Source: Atribacter laminatus (GTDB lineage Bacteria > Atribacterota > Atribacteria > Atribacterales > Atribacteraceae). From it: 64,000 bases of DNA. The stretch covers positions 248,001 to 312,000 of the forward strand of contig NZ_CP065383.1 of assembly GCF_015775515.1 (NCBI RefSeq). The letters are read 5' to 3'. Below the pieces are notes generated by a model. It saw only the letters and a program-made list of their open reading frames with translations, was not told where the DNA came from and ran no database searches. Position numbers and translations under genes: made by a program. Position 1 is the stretch's first letter. Each line of letters begins with the position of its first letter. Below, piece after piece: positions 55,017 to 64,000 of the stretch.

Positions 55017-56171
55017 TTATTTCTCCATGTCTACAAAACTCATAAGGAGTGCTTCAGGGATACTTAATACCTTGTCCTTCTCCCAATATTTTTTAAGGGC
55101 TGCATAGGAAAGCGAGTCTGAAGTTACAACATAATCAGGTTTTAATTCCATAATGTCGGCAATTCTATTGTTTGCTAATTTTTTTAAATAATCTTCAGAT
55201 AATCCAAGAGGATAAACTGCTGGAGCCAATGGTCTGGCTTCTTCCCTACTGGTTCTGAGTTCTTCAAAACGAGTAAACAAAGGCTTTACTAACATCCTAG
55301 GAGTATCGAATTTTTTTAGGTATCTTGCCATAAAAGACCCATCATGATAAACAACCAATCCCTCATTTTTAATAAAGTTTTGTATGTCAAGTGGCCTCAA
55401 TTTATATTCACTATGGTGCACAATTAACAAGTTTCGAAAGAAATCGGTTTCTAAAATTACCTCTTTATTTATCTCAATATTAATCTCTTTATACCACTCG
55501 GTTAAAGCATAAAACGCTTTAGGGGATGATACTATTAATTTAGACGCAGATAGATTATTTAAATAGTCTGCGGTATTCTTAGCTATGGAAGCAGCCTCAT
55601 CCAAAAAACCAATTGCTTTAATATCGTAACCAGTTTCAAGCATATCCGAAATTATCGGTTTGACATTCTTTTTGTTCATTAATTGAATTGCAGCTTTTGG
55701 AATTTCCGGACTTAATGCTAACACCTCAGCATCGACTAAATAGATAATACCTTCATTCTTGCCGCTTTTATTAATCGCTTTAACTTCTTTAAGGACATTA
55801 GATACATCACCGTATAAATTTCCAAATTCCTTAATTCGCATTTCGGCTTCTTTCACAAAATCAGACTTTATTCCTTTTCTAATTATTTCATGTCTAATTT
55901 CCTGAATAAGAGGAACTGGATCCCTTGGTTTACCCTTTATTCCATATAAGCAGAAGGTTTTGCAAAGTCCACAACTACAACATTGATAAAGTACATCTTG
56001 AACATTCTCATCCAGTTCAATTTCATTTTTTATTATACAACGAGCCAAATATACTTTCCTTCCAGGATAAACGGTAGTAGTCCTGTTTATAGTAAATGCT
56101 GGACAGCCATAGACACACTGATCATTACACATTGAACAATCTTCCATTAGATCTTTGTATTTATCCAACAT
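55017..56171 (-). CDS. Fe-S-binding oxidoreductase subunit (GlcF/heterodisulfide reductase-like)
   Basis: About 384 residues. CSMCNDQCVYGCP and QCCSCGLCKTFC are two cysteine clusters in the N-terminal 100 residues that fit ligation of two [4Fe-4S] clusters, as in GlcF, GlpC and HdrD. The region 145-380 is a CCG-like domain with unusual absence of the CCG cysteine motif. It overlaps the FAD subunit gene by 11 bp from ATG 56171 (GGAGG 8 nt upstream); a GTG at 56180 is the longer option. It should accept electrons from the flavoprotein. Confidence 0.82.
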   Translation of the reverse strand: MLDKYKDLMEDCSMCNDQCVYGCPAFTINRTTTVYPGRKVYLARCIIKNEIELDENVQDVLYQCCSCGLCKTFCLYGIKGKPRDPVPLIQEIRHEIIRKGIKSDFVKEAEMRIKEFGNLYGDVSNVLKEVKAINKSGKNEGIIYLVDAEVLALSPEIPKAAIQLMNKKNVKPIISDMLETGYDIKAIGFLDEAASIAKNTADYLNNLSASKLIVSSPKAFYALTEWYKEINIEINKEVILETDFFRNLLIVHHSEYKLRPLDIQNFIKNEGLVVYHDGSFMARYLKKFDTPRMLVKPLFTRFEELRTSREEARPLAPAVYPLGLSEDYLKKLANNRIADIMELKPDYVVTSDSLSYAALKKYWEKDKVLSIPEALLMSFVDMEK

Positions 56172-57609
56172 TTGCTTCACCTCCTAATCCAAGAACCGGA
56201 GGATTCATTATGTTATTGGGATCAATTGCTCTCTTAATTTTTTTCATTACCTCAAAACCATTATTATGTTCGTCAGACATCCACTTGCTTTTCAGTGTAC
56301 CAACTCCATGGTGATGAGATATAGAACCACCGGCCTTTACACAGGCATCTAAAGCTTTCTTAACACATTTAAGGAAGTTCTTTTCTGCATCTTCAGAATT
56401 CTTCCCCCTTATTGTGTGTATGATGCAATATAAATTACCTCCAGTATGATACATATGAGAAAAGTGAACATGTATTATTTGAGCATAAGGAGCTATAGCA
56501 TTTCTCATAGCTAACCATACATCTTCTAACTTGTCCCATGAGGCAGAAACTTCTAACGATTCCGCAGCGCCATTGGGAAGATGAGTTGTACCAAGTCCGT
56601 ATGAGGTATCAAGTCTGTCCTTTTCCCACTGTTTGGCTGCTTGGTCACCTTTATAAAGGCCGCCCTCGGCACGACAAATTTCGTCACTAATATTCATTTC
56701 GAGATCGACTTGGTCCTTTCTCCCTTCAAAGCCAAGGTAAAGCAAAGCATAACCTTCTTCGAACTTATAGGCATCAATTGTAAAAACCGATTCATACTCA
56801 TCATAAAGTCTAACAACTGCAAGCGTTGCCTGACCCAGTGACACAATCTTCCTAACTGCTTCAAATCCATCATGGGTTGTCTTAAAAGTATAGACAGAAA
56901 ATTTCCTTGCTTCTGGTTTAAGCCAAATCTTGGCAGTTACCTCAGTACATATACCATAGGAACCCTCTGAACCAAGAAACAAATAATTTAAATTAATGCC
57001 GGTTGAAGCCTTGGGGGAATCTTTAGTATATAATACTTCACCAGTTGGTAAAACAACTTCGAGGGCAATTAGTATATCATCAAATTTTCCATATTTTGTA
57101 GAAAAAGTTCCGATGGCGCTAGTAGCTACAGAGCCAGCAATTGTAGCTGAATTCATAGATTGAGGAAAATGACCCATAGTATATCCAAAACGGTTTAATT
57201 CATCCTCTAACTGACCAATGTTCCAACCAGCTCCAACCGTGACTGACATCCCCTTCTCATTGAGAATAAACTTAGTTAACTTTTTGGTATCGAGGCAGAT
57301 ACCACCATTAAAAAACACCGACCCCATTACCGAACCTGAACCACCACCATAGGGTATCACCACAGTTTTATTTTTATTTGCTATTTTTAGAATTTCCGAT
57401 ACTTGTTCAGTAGTCTCTGGCCAAACCACTAAGTCAGGAATATAGGGATACTTGCCAGCTTGAATCCATTTATATTCAACATTAAATGCACCATGGCATA
57501 CCGCCAATCTATCCACTATTTTTGTAGAAACAGCATCTTGTGGCAGTATTTTTCTCATTTCTTCTATAACTAACTCATTAATATTATTTTCATATACTTT
57601 TGTATTCAT
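56161..57609 (-). CDS. FAD-linked oxidase (GlcD/D-lactate dehydrogenase-like)
   Basis: 482 residues. Residues about 55-230 form the PCMH FAD-binding domain (VVWPETTEQVSEILKIANKNKTVVIPYGGGSGSV, NSATIAGSVATSAIGTFSTKYG). The C-terminal cap ends in SISHHHGVGTLKSKWM. The pattern is shared by glycolate oxidase, D-lactate dehydrogenase and alkylglycerone-phosphate synthase-type enzymes. Substrate is likely a 2-hydroxy acid made from a sugar. With the Fe-S subunit it would be a soluble or membrane-bound two-subunit dehydrogenase. Confidence 0.88.
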   Translation of the reverse strand: MNTKVYENNINELVIEEMRKILPQDAVSTKIVDRLAVCHGAFNVEYKWIQAGKYPYIPDLVVWPETTEQVSEILKIANKNKTVVIPYGGGSGSVMGSVFFNGGICLDTKKLTKFILNEKGMSVTVGAGWNIGQLEDELNRFGYTMGHFPQSMNSATIAGSVATSAIGTFSTKYGKFDDILIALEVVLPTGEVLYTKDSPKASTGINLNYLFLGSEGSYGICTEVTAKIWLKPEARKFSVYTFKTTHDGFEAVRKIVSLGQATLAVVRLYDEYESVFTIDAYKFEEGYALLYLGFEGRKDQVDLEMNISDEICRAEGGLYKGDQAAKQWEKDRLDTSYGLGTTHLPNGAAESLEVSASWDKLEDVWLAMRNAIAPYAQIIHVHFSHMYHTGGNLYCIIHTIRGKNSEDAEKNFLKCVKKALDACVKAGGSISHHHGVGTLKSKWMSDEHNNGFEVMKKIKRAIDPNNIMNPPVLGLGGEANVG

Positions 57610-57839
57610 ATTTTTACTTTTTTTTCTCCTTTGGTTTAATGGTTTTTTTCTTTTAACCTTAATGGCTATTAATTTAAGAAATATATTTTTTCTGGTGTTA
57701 TTTATTTGATCAATTTTTAATACAATTAAAATAAACGTAATAATTTAATAGAATTCTATTATTTTCTAATAGTCTCTTTTTCAATTTTTTCGTCATTTTA
57801 TTGTGTAATATTTAATTTATAAATATTTTTGGCTCTTTA

Positions 57840-58310
57840 TTATAAATCTATTATTACATCCTCCTCTAAATTCCTTATTTCACAATCGTCTTGTGACGTA
57901 CCTTCTTTAAAAACAATTAAAGTTTTACATTCCGGTTTTGCAATTGGGAATGGTCCCCAATGCCACGTTCCTTGATTTAAAACAACTGCTTGCCCACTAT
58001 TAAAATAGAAGGCTTTAATATCTTTTATTGAATCCCTTTGGTCATTTTGTTTTGCAAAAAAAACAACCGAGTCATTTTCTAATTGAACAAGAATTTCAAC
58101 GGTTTCCTTGTGTCTTTCTAAATTTTTCAATACCATTTCTCTTTTTCGACCGAATAATATGCCAACAGTCATCTCTCCATCGACCATTAATTTATAAACA
58201 TCACTTATATATTTAAAATGTTCGTTATTTAATATTGGATCCTTTTTGCTCTCGCTTAATAAGTATCCATAACCTTTTATGCTCTCTTCTGTTAGAATAA
58301 CTGGCTTCAC
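57840..58310 (-). CDS. Ureidoglycolate lyase-like (AllA-type) cupin
   Basis: 156 residues. RHKETVEILVQLENDSVVFFA and FYFNSGQAVVLNQGTWHWGPFPI resemble the AllA family, whose members release urea from ureidoglycolate. The typical AllA length is about 160 residues. No other purine-degradation gene (allantoinase, xanthine dehydrogenase) is nearby, so in this sugar module it may act on a similar 2-hydroxy acid or have another role. It starts at GTG 58310 after GGAGGAG, and ends 230 bp before the GlcD-like gene. Confidence 0.7.
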   Translation of the reverse strand: MKPVILTEESIKGYGYLLSESKKDPILNNEHFKYISDVYKLMVDGEMTVGILFGRKREMVLKNLERHKETVEILVQLENDSVVFFAKQNDQRDSIKDIKAFYFNSGQAVVLNQGTWHWGPFPIAKPECKTLIVFKEGTSQDDCEIRNLEEDVIIDL

Positions 58311-58405
58311 GGTTTCTCCTCCTTAATCAATTTTTATAACTTTAATCATTTTCAATTTTAGTAATAGCGGTGAGTTCACCATCATCCTGAGATGCATTTT
58401 GTTAC

Positions 58406-59869
58406 CTATTTTCCTGCGAGTTCCATATATTTTTTAAAGACTTCGTTATATTTTTGATGATTTTCTTCATTAAATCCCACTTTTATGCTATTTTTTAAAT
58501 TCCTTTCTATCTTGCTGCGTGCATCCCAAATTCCAGCACCCTGCCCCGCCATGAGTGCAGCACCATAAGCGGCATCACAATATTGTGGGATAGTTGCTCC
58601 TTTTCCCAAAACATCGGTTAAAACTGCCACCCAAAATTTACTTTTAGTACCTCCTCCGACAAAAAAAACCTCTTGAACATTTTCAAACTCTTTCACTGAA
58701 TTAATTACGTCTCGTATGGAAAAAGAAACACCTTCATAGGCAGCTCTTAAAAAATGCTTTCTTCTATGTCCTGAATTAATACCATTGAATTTTGCTCTTA
58801 ATGAAGAATTGAAATAGGGAGCATTTTCACCCGATAAATATGGATGATAAAGAAGACCCTCTGAGCCCAATGGAACAGTTGAAGCTTCTTTATCCATAAC
58901 AGTATAAGTATTGCTATCAGCTGGTAATTCACTAAAAAATACGTCTCTCATCCATTTGATTGACGCAGCACATGCAGTGGTATATCTCGAGATGATTAAA
59001 TAATCTCGCATAACACCTCGAATTCCTGGCCAAATATCTTGATGTTTAAATTGGTCAACATGAACAACCATACCTATATCTGCCGCCGAGCCTAATCTTA
59101 TAATCATTTTCGACATTCCTTCGATGCCGATAGAATATTTTTCTGAACCTCCATCTCCCCCACCAGCCACAACAGGAATGCCTTCTTGAAGTCCAGTCTC
59201 CAAAGCAGCTCTTTCGGTAACGGTTCCAATCATATCGAAACAACCAGTGAGCTCCGGAATTTTTGATTTTTCGACTTCACATCGGCGAATCAATTCATCC
59301 GACCAACAATTGTTTTTAACATCATTCAATCCAGAAAAAGATATGTTGTTTTCATCAGCAATGATTCGATCGGTTAATTTATAGGTAATAAAATTTGGAG
59401 CAAATGTAAACTGATAAGTTTTATTCCAATTACTTGGTTCATGCTCTTTTAACCAAGCAATTTTACTCACAGTCAAAGCGGGAGTCACAAGAAAACCAAT
59501 CGTTTTTTCCATAATTTCACCAAATTTTTTGTTCAACTCATTGGTTTCACGCTCGCTTCGAATATCATTCCATAGAATTGAATTTCGAACTGGATTCCCA
59601 TCTTTACCAATTAAGGTAATTCCTTGCATTTGCCCGGTAACACTTACTGCTACAATTTTTTTTAAATCTACTTTATCTAATTTATTGATTTGATTTAAAC
59701 AAAATATAGCTGCTTCATACCATTCATTTGGATTCTGCTCTACTGTTCCATCGGCTTTGGTTATGGGAAAATATTCCTTCGACTTGGTTATTATTGGCTT
59801 CCCTTCTTGGTCTAATAACACACATTTACATCCACTCGTTCCAATGTCTATGCCTAATATGTATTCCAT
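58406..59869 (-). CDS. FGGY-family carbohydrate kinase
   Basis: 487 residues. GIDIGTSGCKCVLLDQEG, VSVTGQMQGITLIG, ILWNDIRS, AGGGDGGSEKYSIG, GENAPYFN and EVFFVGGGTKSKFWVAVLTDVLG...AAYGAALMAG are FGGY signatures. TGQMQG deviates from the xylulokinase SGQMHG, so substrate is uncertain. It lies between SDR dehydrogenase and AllA-like genes within the RbsAC importer module, and presumably phosphorylates the sugar or its keto product. Confidence 0.88.
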   Translation of the reverse strand: MEYILGIDIGTSGCKCVLLDQEGKPIITKSKEYFPITKADGTVEQNPNEWYEAAIFCLNQINKLDKVDLKKIVAVSVTGQMQGITLIGKDGNPVRNSILWNDIRSERETNELNKKFGEIMEKTIGFLVTPALTVSKIAWLKEHEPSNWNKTYQFTFAPNFITYKLTDRIIADENNISFSGLNDVKNNCWSDELIRRCEVEKSKIPELTGCFDMIGTVTERAALETGLQEGIPVVAGGGDGGSEKYSIGIEGMSKMIIRLGSAADIGMVVHVDQFKHQDIWPGIRGVMRDYLIISRYTTACAASIKWMRDVFFSELPADSNTYTVMDKEASTVPLGSEGLLYHPYLSGENAPYFNSSLRAKFNGINSGHRRKHFLRAAYEGVSFSIRDVINSVKEFENVQEVFFVGGGTKSKFWVAVLTDVLGKGATIPQYCDAAYGAALMAGQGAGIWDARSKIERNLKNSIKVGFNEENHQKYNEVFKKYMELAGK

Positions 59870-59921
59870 ATTTTCCTCGCTCTTAAATAATGAAATATAT
59901 TTATATAAGGATCAATTCCTA

Positions 59922-60758
59922 TCATTTTTGCTTAGCTTCTTTTTTATTATAATCACGTATTATTTTTACCAATTCCCAATTATGCTGTGCTCCGGTGTGG
60001 GCGGTTAATCCCCCATCAATCACTAAATTGATGCCTGTAATAAAGGAGGCCTGTTCTGAAGCAAGAAATACAACTGCATTGGCAACTTCTTCAGGAAGGG
60101 TAACTCTTTTCAATGGATACTGCAAAGAATGTCCTAAATCTAAAATTTCTTGTCCTCCAACCGAATCAAAAAATTTACTATACATTGAAGTTCTTACCGA
60201 TCCAGGAGCCACTGCATTAACACGAATATTATATTGAGCATAATCAAGAGCCATGTTTCTGGTTAGATTTGCCACAGCACCTTTTGCAGTGTTGTAAGAA
60301 CAAAAAGTATAATCGCCTTGTAATCCGGAAATGGACGAAGTATTTATGATCACTCCTCCACCCTTTTTAATCATCTGAGGAAGAAAATATTTAGACATGT
60401 AATAAACTCCATTCACATTTACATCCATAGTTCGCAGCCATTCTTGGGTTGGAGTTTCATGGAGTATATGGGCGTCTATTATTCCCGCATTATTAAATAA
60501 AACATCACAACCATGATATTTTTCATTAATATATAAAGCAAAACTTTTAACTTCTTCTTCGTTGGTAACTTCTAATTGCTTATAATCATACTTACCTTGA
60601 TAATTTTGATACTTGGTAAAATCCAGACAATCAGGTTTCTCTATACCAGTAAATATTACTGTTCCCCCAGATTCAAGAAAATTTTTAACTGTTGCTTCTC
60701 CTATTCCGGTTGAGCCACCACTCACAACAATAATTTTTCCGTCAAATCTTATATCCAT
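59922..60758 (-). CDS. Short-chain dehydrogenase/reductase
   Basis: 278 residues. GGSTGIGEATVKNF (TGxxxGIG cofactor loop), LFNNAGIIDAH (NNAG), SSISG...YNTAKGAVANLTRNMALDYAQYNIRVNAVAPGSV with catalytic Ser, Tyr-XXX-Lys, here YNTAK. A classical SDR that oxidises or reduces a sugar or polyol. It precedes the FGGY kinase by about 50 bp and follows the permease gene by about 60 bp, in the RbsAC module. AAAGGAGG stands before ATG 60758. Confidence 0.9.
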   Translation of the reverse strand: MDIRFDGKIIVVSGGSTGIGEATVKNFLESGGTVIFTGIEKPDCLDFTKYQNYQGKYDYKQLEVTNEEEVKSFALYINEKYHGCDVLFNNAGIIDAHILHETPTQEWLRTMDVNVNGVYYMSKYFLPQMIKKGGGVIINTSSISGLQGDYTFCSYNTAKGAVANLTRNMALDYAQYNIRVNAVAPGSVRTSMYSKFFDSVGGQEILDLGHSLQYPLKRVTLPEEVANAVVFLASEQASFITGINLVIDGGLTAHTGAQHNWELVKIIRDYNKKEAKQK

Positions 60759-60820
60759 TTTTTTCCTCCTTTATCTAAAAAACTAAATAATCAGGTATGA
60801 TTACTTAAATGAATGAATTT

Positions 60821-61747
60821 CTATTTAACAAACATTACCTTTTCTTTCTCAAAGGATAACGATATGATGGTGATAAGGATTAAACCTTTCACCAATTGCT
60901 GATATAAGGTTGGAACATTTAATAGCACTAAACCATTATTGATTACCGAAATGGTAATTGATCCAAGAATAACCCCTAATAATTTACTATTTGCTCCGCC
61001 GGTGAGGGGAGTTCCACCCAATAAAACCGCAACTAAAACATCCCATTCAAAAAAATGCCCGGTTACCAAAGCTAAGGTACCTGCTCTAAAAACACCAAAT
61101 AAAGAACATACCCCTCCAAGCATACCGGATAAAACAAAAGCTAAAATCTTCATTTTCTTTACTGGAACTCCTGAATACTCAGCGACCTTTTCATCAGAAC
61201 CAATCGCTTTACTGAATTTTCCAACTTTAGTAAATTCAAAAAAATAGTACATGGTTAGCACTATAAGAATAAGAATAGGAATTTTATATTGCGATTTATC
61301 CAACACAAAAAGGTTAAATGGAATATAAACATACCCTCCGGGAATGTAATCCCATAGAAAATAAGCGAAGTTTCTTAAAACAAAACTCAAACAGAGTGTT
61401 GCGACAAAAGAAGGCACCTTTAAAAGTGAAAAAATTGATCCGGTCATTAATCCAAGTAACATCCCAACCACAATAACCATTGGAATGAATGAACCAGGAA
61501 TAGCGTTTTCGCTAAAAATTCCAATTAAAGGTGCTAAAACTAAAATAGATCCTTGGGTAAGGTCCAAACTCCCTTGAGACATAACAAAAATGACACCCAT
61601 ACCACTAATTATCAATGCAACACTTTGGTTTAATATGTGTTTAATATTGGTAAAATTAATGTTTCTGCCTTTTGTCAAAATCGAAATCACAGTGACAAAA
61701 AGAACAAACACTATAATTGGTATGTATTTATCAATTTTTTTCAGCAC
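60821..61747 (-). CDS. RbsC-type sugar ABC transporter permease
   Basis: 308 residues with about eight to ten membrane segments. SGMGVIFVMSQGSLDLTQGSILVLAPL and the cytoplasmic loop GVPVKKMKILAFVLSGMLGGVCSLFGVFRAGTL, then VAVLLGGTPLTGGANSKLLGVILGSI are characteristic of CUT2 permeases. It starts at GTG 61747. The second permease gene beyond the ATPase gene may form a heterodimer with it. No binding protein is seen within the window. Confidence 0.9.
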   Translation of the reverse strand: MLKKIDKYIPIIVFVLFVTVISILTKGRNINFTNIKHILNQSVALIISGMGVIFVMSQGSLDLTQGSILVLAPLIGIFSENAIPGSFIPMVIVVGMLLGLMTGSIFSLLKVPSFVATLCLSFVLRNFAYFLWDYIPGGYVYIPFNLFVLDKSQYKIPILILIVLTMYYFFEFTKVGKFSKAIGSDEKVAEYSGVPVKKMKILAFVLSGMLGGVCSLFGVFRAGTLALVTGHFFEWDVLVAVLLGGTPLTGGANSKLLGVILGSITISVINNGLVLLNVPTLYQQLVKGLILITIISLSFEKEKVMFVK

Positions 61748-61791
61748 TTAATTTTCTACTTTCCTTTCTCTTTTTAAAATTATTTAACTCA

Positions 61792-63312
61792 TCAAATCAT
61801 ATAATTTATTATTTCTTCTTCTCGCGGTCTTTCGTCTCTAATAAATATTTTTTGACACAAATTTCCTTCTTTCATTATTAATATTCGATCTCCCATCCCG
61901 ATTAATTCAGTAAGCTCCTCCGATATAAGAATAATCGATTTTTTTTGTAATTTTAATTGATGTAATTTTTGGTAAATATAAGCTTTTATCCCTACATCAA
62001 CTCCTCGAGTTGGGCAGTCCAATATTAAAATCTCGCATTCTCGCATCAGCCATTTCACTAAACTGACTTTTTGTCTATTTCCACCACTGAGACCAATGCA
62101 AAACTGATTAATATTGGCGGTTTTTATGCTTAACTCTTTAACTCCCTTTTCAGCAAAGGTTACTTCATCTTTGGGACTAATAAATGAACTTTTTCGCTTA
62201 ATTCGATCTAAAGAAACCAGAGTAATATTATCTTTCACGCTTGCCAGCAACATAACCCCTTCAGAGTCCCGGTCTCGAGGGAGGTATGCTATTCCCTGAT
62301 TTATAGATTCAACTGGCGAGTGATTTTTTAAATACTTATTTTTTTCTGGTAAATAGATTGTTCCAGTATCAGTTTTTAATAATCCAAATATAGCTTTCCC
62401 TAACTGGGACATACCACATCCACTTAATCCACCTAAACATAATATTTCACCTTCATGCAATGAAAACGAAATATCATGAAATGCATCTTTCGAACTTAAA
62501 TTTTCGACCTTCAACACAACTTTTTCTTTATTAAAGGTTGCTTGATTATCCTCACGATAATAATTAGATTTCAGTTCCCGACCCACCATCATTTTCTTTA
62601 AATCATCTTCGGTACGGTTATTCGAATCGATATTATCTATTATTTCTCCATCTCTCATGATGGTAATTGTATCGGTAACTTCTACAACTTCTGAAATGGT
62701 ATGAGAGATATATATAATTGAAACACCTTCGTTTTTAACTTTTCTAATTACATCCCATAATAAATTTTTGTTATCCCGAGAAAAAGCATCTGCTGTTTCA
62801 TCTAATATTAATATTTCAGGATTTTGATATAAGGCCTTTATTATTTCTATTAATTTTTTATCTTCAAATGAATAGTTTAAAATTTTTTCTTCTACTTTAA
62901 ATTTCTTATCTTTTAGTATTTTATAAATCATTTGATTGGCAGCTTCATTTATTTCTTTCACCTTTATAAAACCATTCACAGTAAAATCTTTTTCTCTTCC
63001 GAGCAATAAATTATTTGCTATCGATAAATCTTCAATCAATCCACTTTCTTGAGTCACGATGGCAATTTTATTTTTGAAAGCATCCTGAATTTGTTTTGGG
63101 TTATACTCTTTCCCTTCCTTGAGCATCTTCCCGCCATCTTTTAAAACAATCCCTGCTATTATCATTGCCAAGGTAGATTTTCCGGATCCATTTTCTCCAA
63201 TTAATCCCCTTATTTCTCCCCTTTGCAAACTAAAATCAACATTATTTAACGCCCTCACCGGGCCAAAACTTTTACTCACATTGATTGTTTGAAATAAAAT
63301 ATTTTCATCCAT
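61792..63312 (-). CDS. RbsA-type duplicated sugar ABC ATPase
   Basis: 506 residues, two ATP-binding halves. N-half: GENGSGKST (39-47), but the signature region reads YSFEDKKLIEIIKAL instead of LSVGQ..., followed by LILDETADAF (Walker B with Asp/Glu). C-half: GLSGCGMSQLG (degenerate Walker A typical of RbsA) and LSGGNRQKVSLVKWL with LILDCPTRGVDVG. The N-half signature is unusual, so ATPase asymmetry may be marked. It energises the two RbsC-type permeases; 24 bp separates it from the frameshifted permease gene. Confidence 0.9.
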   Translation of the reverse strand: MDENILFQTINVSKSFGPVRALNNVDFSLQRGEIRGLIGENGSGKSTLAMIIAGIVLKDGGKMLKEGKEYNPKQIQDAFKNKIAIVTQESGLIEDLSIANNLLLGREKDFTVNGFIKVKEINEAANQMIYKILKDKKFKVEEKILNYSFEDKKLIEIIKALYQNPEILILDETADAFSRDNKNLLWDVIRKVKNEGVSIIYISHTISEVVEVTDTITIMRDGEIIDNIDSNNRTEDDLKKMMVGRELKSNYYREDNQATFNKEKVVLKVENLSSKDAFHDISFSLHEGEILCLGGLSGCGMSQLGKAIFGLLKTDTGTIYLPEKNKYLKNHSPVESINQGIAYLPRDRDSEGVMLLASVKDNITLVSLDRIKRKSSFISPKDEVTFAEKGVKELSIKTANINQFCIGLSGGNRQKVSLVKWLMRECEILILDCPTRGVDVGIKAYIYQKLHQLKLQKKSIILISEELTELIGMGDRILIMKEGNLCQKIFIRDERPREEEIINYMI

Positions 63313-63336
63313 AGAATCAATTACTACCTCTTTTAT

Positions 63337-64000
63337 TTATTTAACGATTAAAGTATTTTTACTGCTTCCGCGCGGTCCAAATGCCACCACACAAATTAAT
63401 AAAGCGCCCATAACCATTTGCTGGATTGTCGTTGGCAACTTAATAATAATTAATCCATTCATTAATAAATTTATCGTTAATTGCCCAACCACAACTGCAA
63501 TGATTATATTGACCCTTTTACTTATTGCTAAAGCATAAAAAAACCTGTCAGTGCAGGAAATACTAATAATAAGCTGGTCAGACCAATTTGAGGTTGTACA
63601 AAGCGCCCATAACTTTGGTAAAATACCCCTCCAATTCCTCCAAAAATCGCACAGATTAAAAAACCTATCAACTTCATCCTTTCAACATTGACTCCGGCAT
63701 TTTTGGCGATTTTTTCCGAACTTCCTATGGTTTGAATATGCAAACCAATAATGGTTCGATTATATAGAAAATAGGCAATGACCCCACCAATGATCCAAAT
63801 TATTAAATTATAGGGTGCGTGAGATAAGAGACCTAATCCATCAGGAAGGTATAAACCTCTGCCCTTAGACATAACGCTCGATAAAATTTCATATATCATT
63901 ACTAATCCTATAGTTAGAATAACTGAGGGTACTTTAAACAATAAAAAACTAAATCCGTTTATTGCTCCAACGATGAGCCCAGTTAAAATTCCTCCGAATA
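63337..64000 (-). pseudogene. RbsC-type sugar permease, partial at right edge and apparently frameshifted
   Basis: The N-terminal part continues beyond base 64000. LTGLIVGAINGFSFLLFKVPSVILTIGLVMIYEIL and VERMKLIGFLICAIFGGIGGVFYQSYGRF are RbsC-like. The reading frame stops at 63528-63530, soon after FPALTGFF. One base added in the A7 run (63537-63543) would join it to a second frame. That frame reads YALAISKRVNIIIAVVVGQ..., gives about 65 further residues in the normal permease C-terminus, and ends at TAA 63337-63339. It is either a real mutation, a slippage site, or a sequencing error in the homopolymer. Confidence 0.75.

Overview
The window is AT-rich bacterial DNA, most of it (about 85-90%) coding and nearly all of it on the minus strand. 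It has no rRNA, no tRNA that I could recognise, no CRISPR array and no transposase, so nothing here fixes the taxonomy. The organism looks like an obligate anaerobe living on sugars. Support comes from an 'orange protein'-type cluster of MinD-like ATPases with inserted ferredoxins, an NAD-type (PyrK-dependent) dihydroorotate dehydrogenase, many sugar ABC importers and five FGGY carbohydrate kinases. My best guess is an uncultured-type fermenter such as Atribacterota (OP9/JS1) or a Thermotogae/Firmicutes-like lineage. This is inference only.

Layout. 1-6521: an iron-regulated-looking cluster made of fur, two glycine-rich DUF5320 proteins, two NifX/ORP-like proteins, a zinc-ribbon mini-protein, two MinD-type ATPases carrying 2x[4Fe-4S] inserts, an MBL-fold hydrolase and a radical SAM protein cut by the left edge. 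Matching Fur-box palindromes precede both fur and the DUF5320 genes. 6763-9722: an HpcH/HpaI aldolase and an E1 alpha/beta pair of a 2-oxoacid (acetoin/pyruvate-type) dehydrogenase without E2/E3. 9723-10633: a dense island of palindromic intergenic repeats. 10634-15881: a SorC-type regulator with a readable promoter/operator, a class II aldolase, and a sugar ABC importer without ATPase. 16233-33256: HdeD, then one long minus-strand run that begins with the full UMP branch pyrB-C-F-K-D-E. It continues through an M20 deacylase, a DUF1175 (YfaT-like) protein, a giant thioester alpha-2-macroglobulin, a secreted metallopeptidase-like protein, a CNNM/HlyC membrane protein, an FGGY kinase and a DUF72 protein. 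Upstream of pyrB lies a promoter, a 21-codon leader ORF and an intrinsic terminator.

33824-35308 is a lone plus-strand xylulokinase. 35508-41079 is a GntR-controlled module of Gfo/Idh dehydrogenase, FGGY kinase, cupin phosphoglucose isomerase and an AroE-like dehydrogenase. 41603-44167 holds a divergent fucose-isomerase-like protein and a sugar epimerase. 44223-54632 contains two uroporphyrinogen-decarboxylase-like proteins in line with an ABC importer, an aldehyde dehydrogenase, an FGGY kinase, a cupin and a GntR regulator. 55017-64000 contains a GlcD/GlcF-like oxidase pair, an AllA-like cupin, an FGGY kinase, an SDR dehydrogenase and an RbsAC-type ABC importer. Its distal permease gene is interrupted by a homopolymer frameshift and cut by the right edge.

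Overall theme: several modular carbohydrate uptake and phosphorylation cassettes, each with its own importer or regulator, separated by islands of small palindromic repeats. One repeat of the same type lies inside a coding sequence (21031-21074). Many start codons are TTG or GTG with strong Shine-Dalgarno sequences, so several starts given here are internal to the longest ORF.
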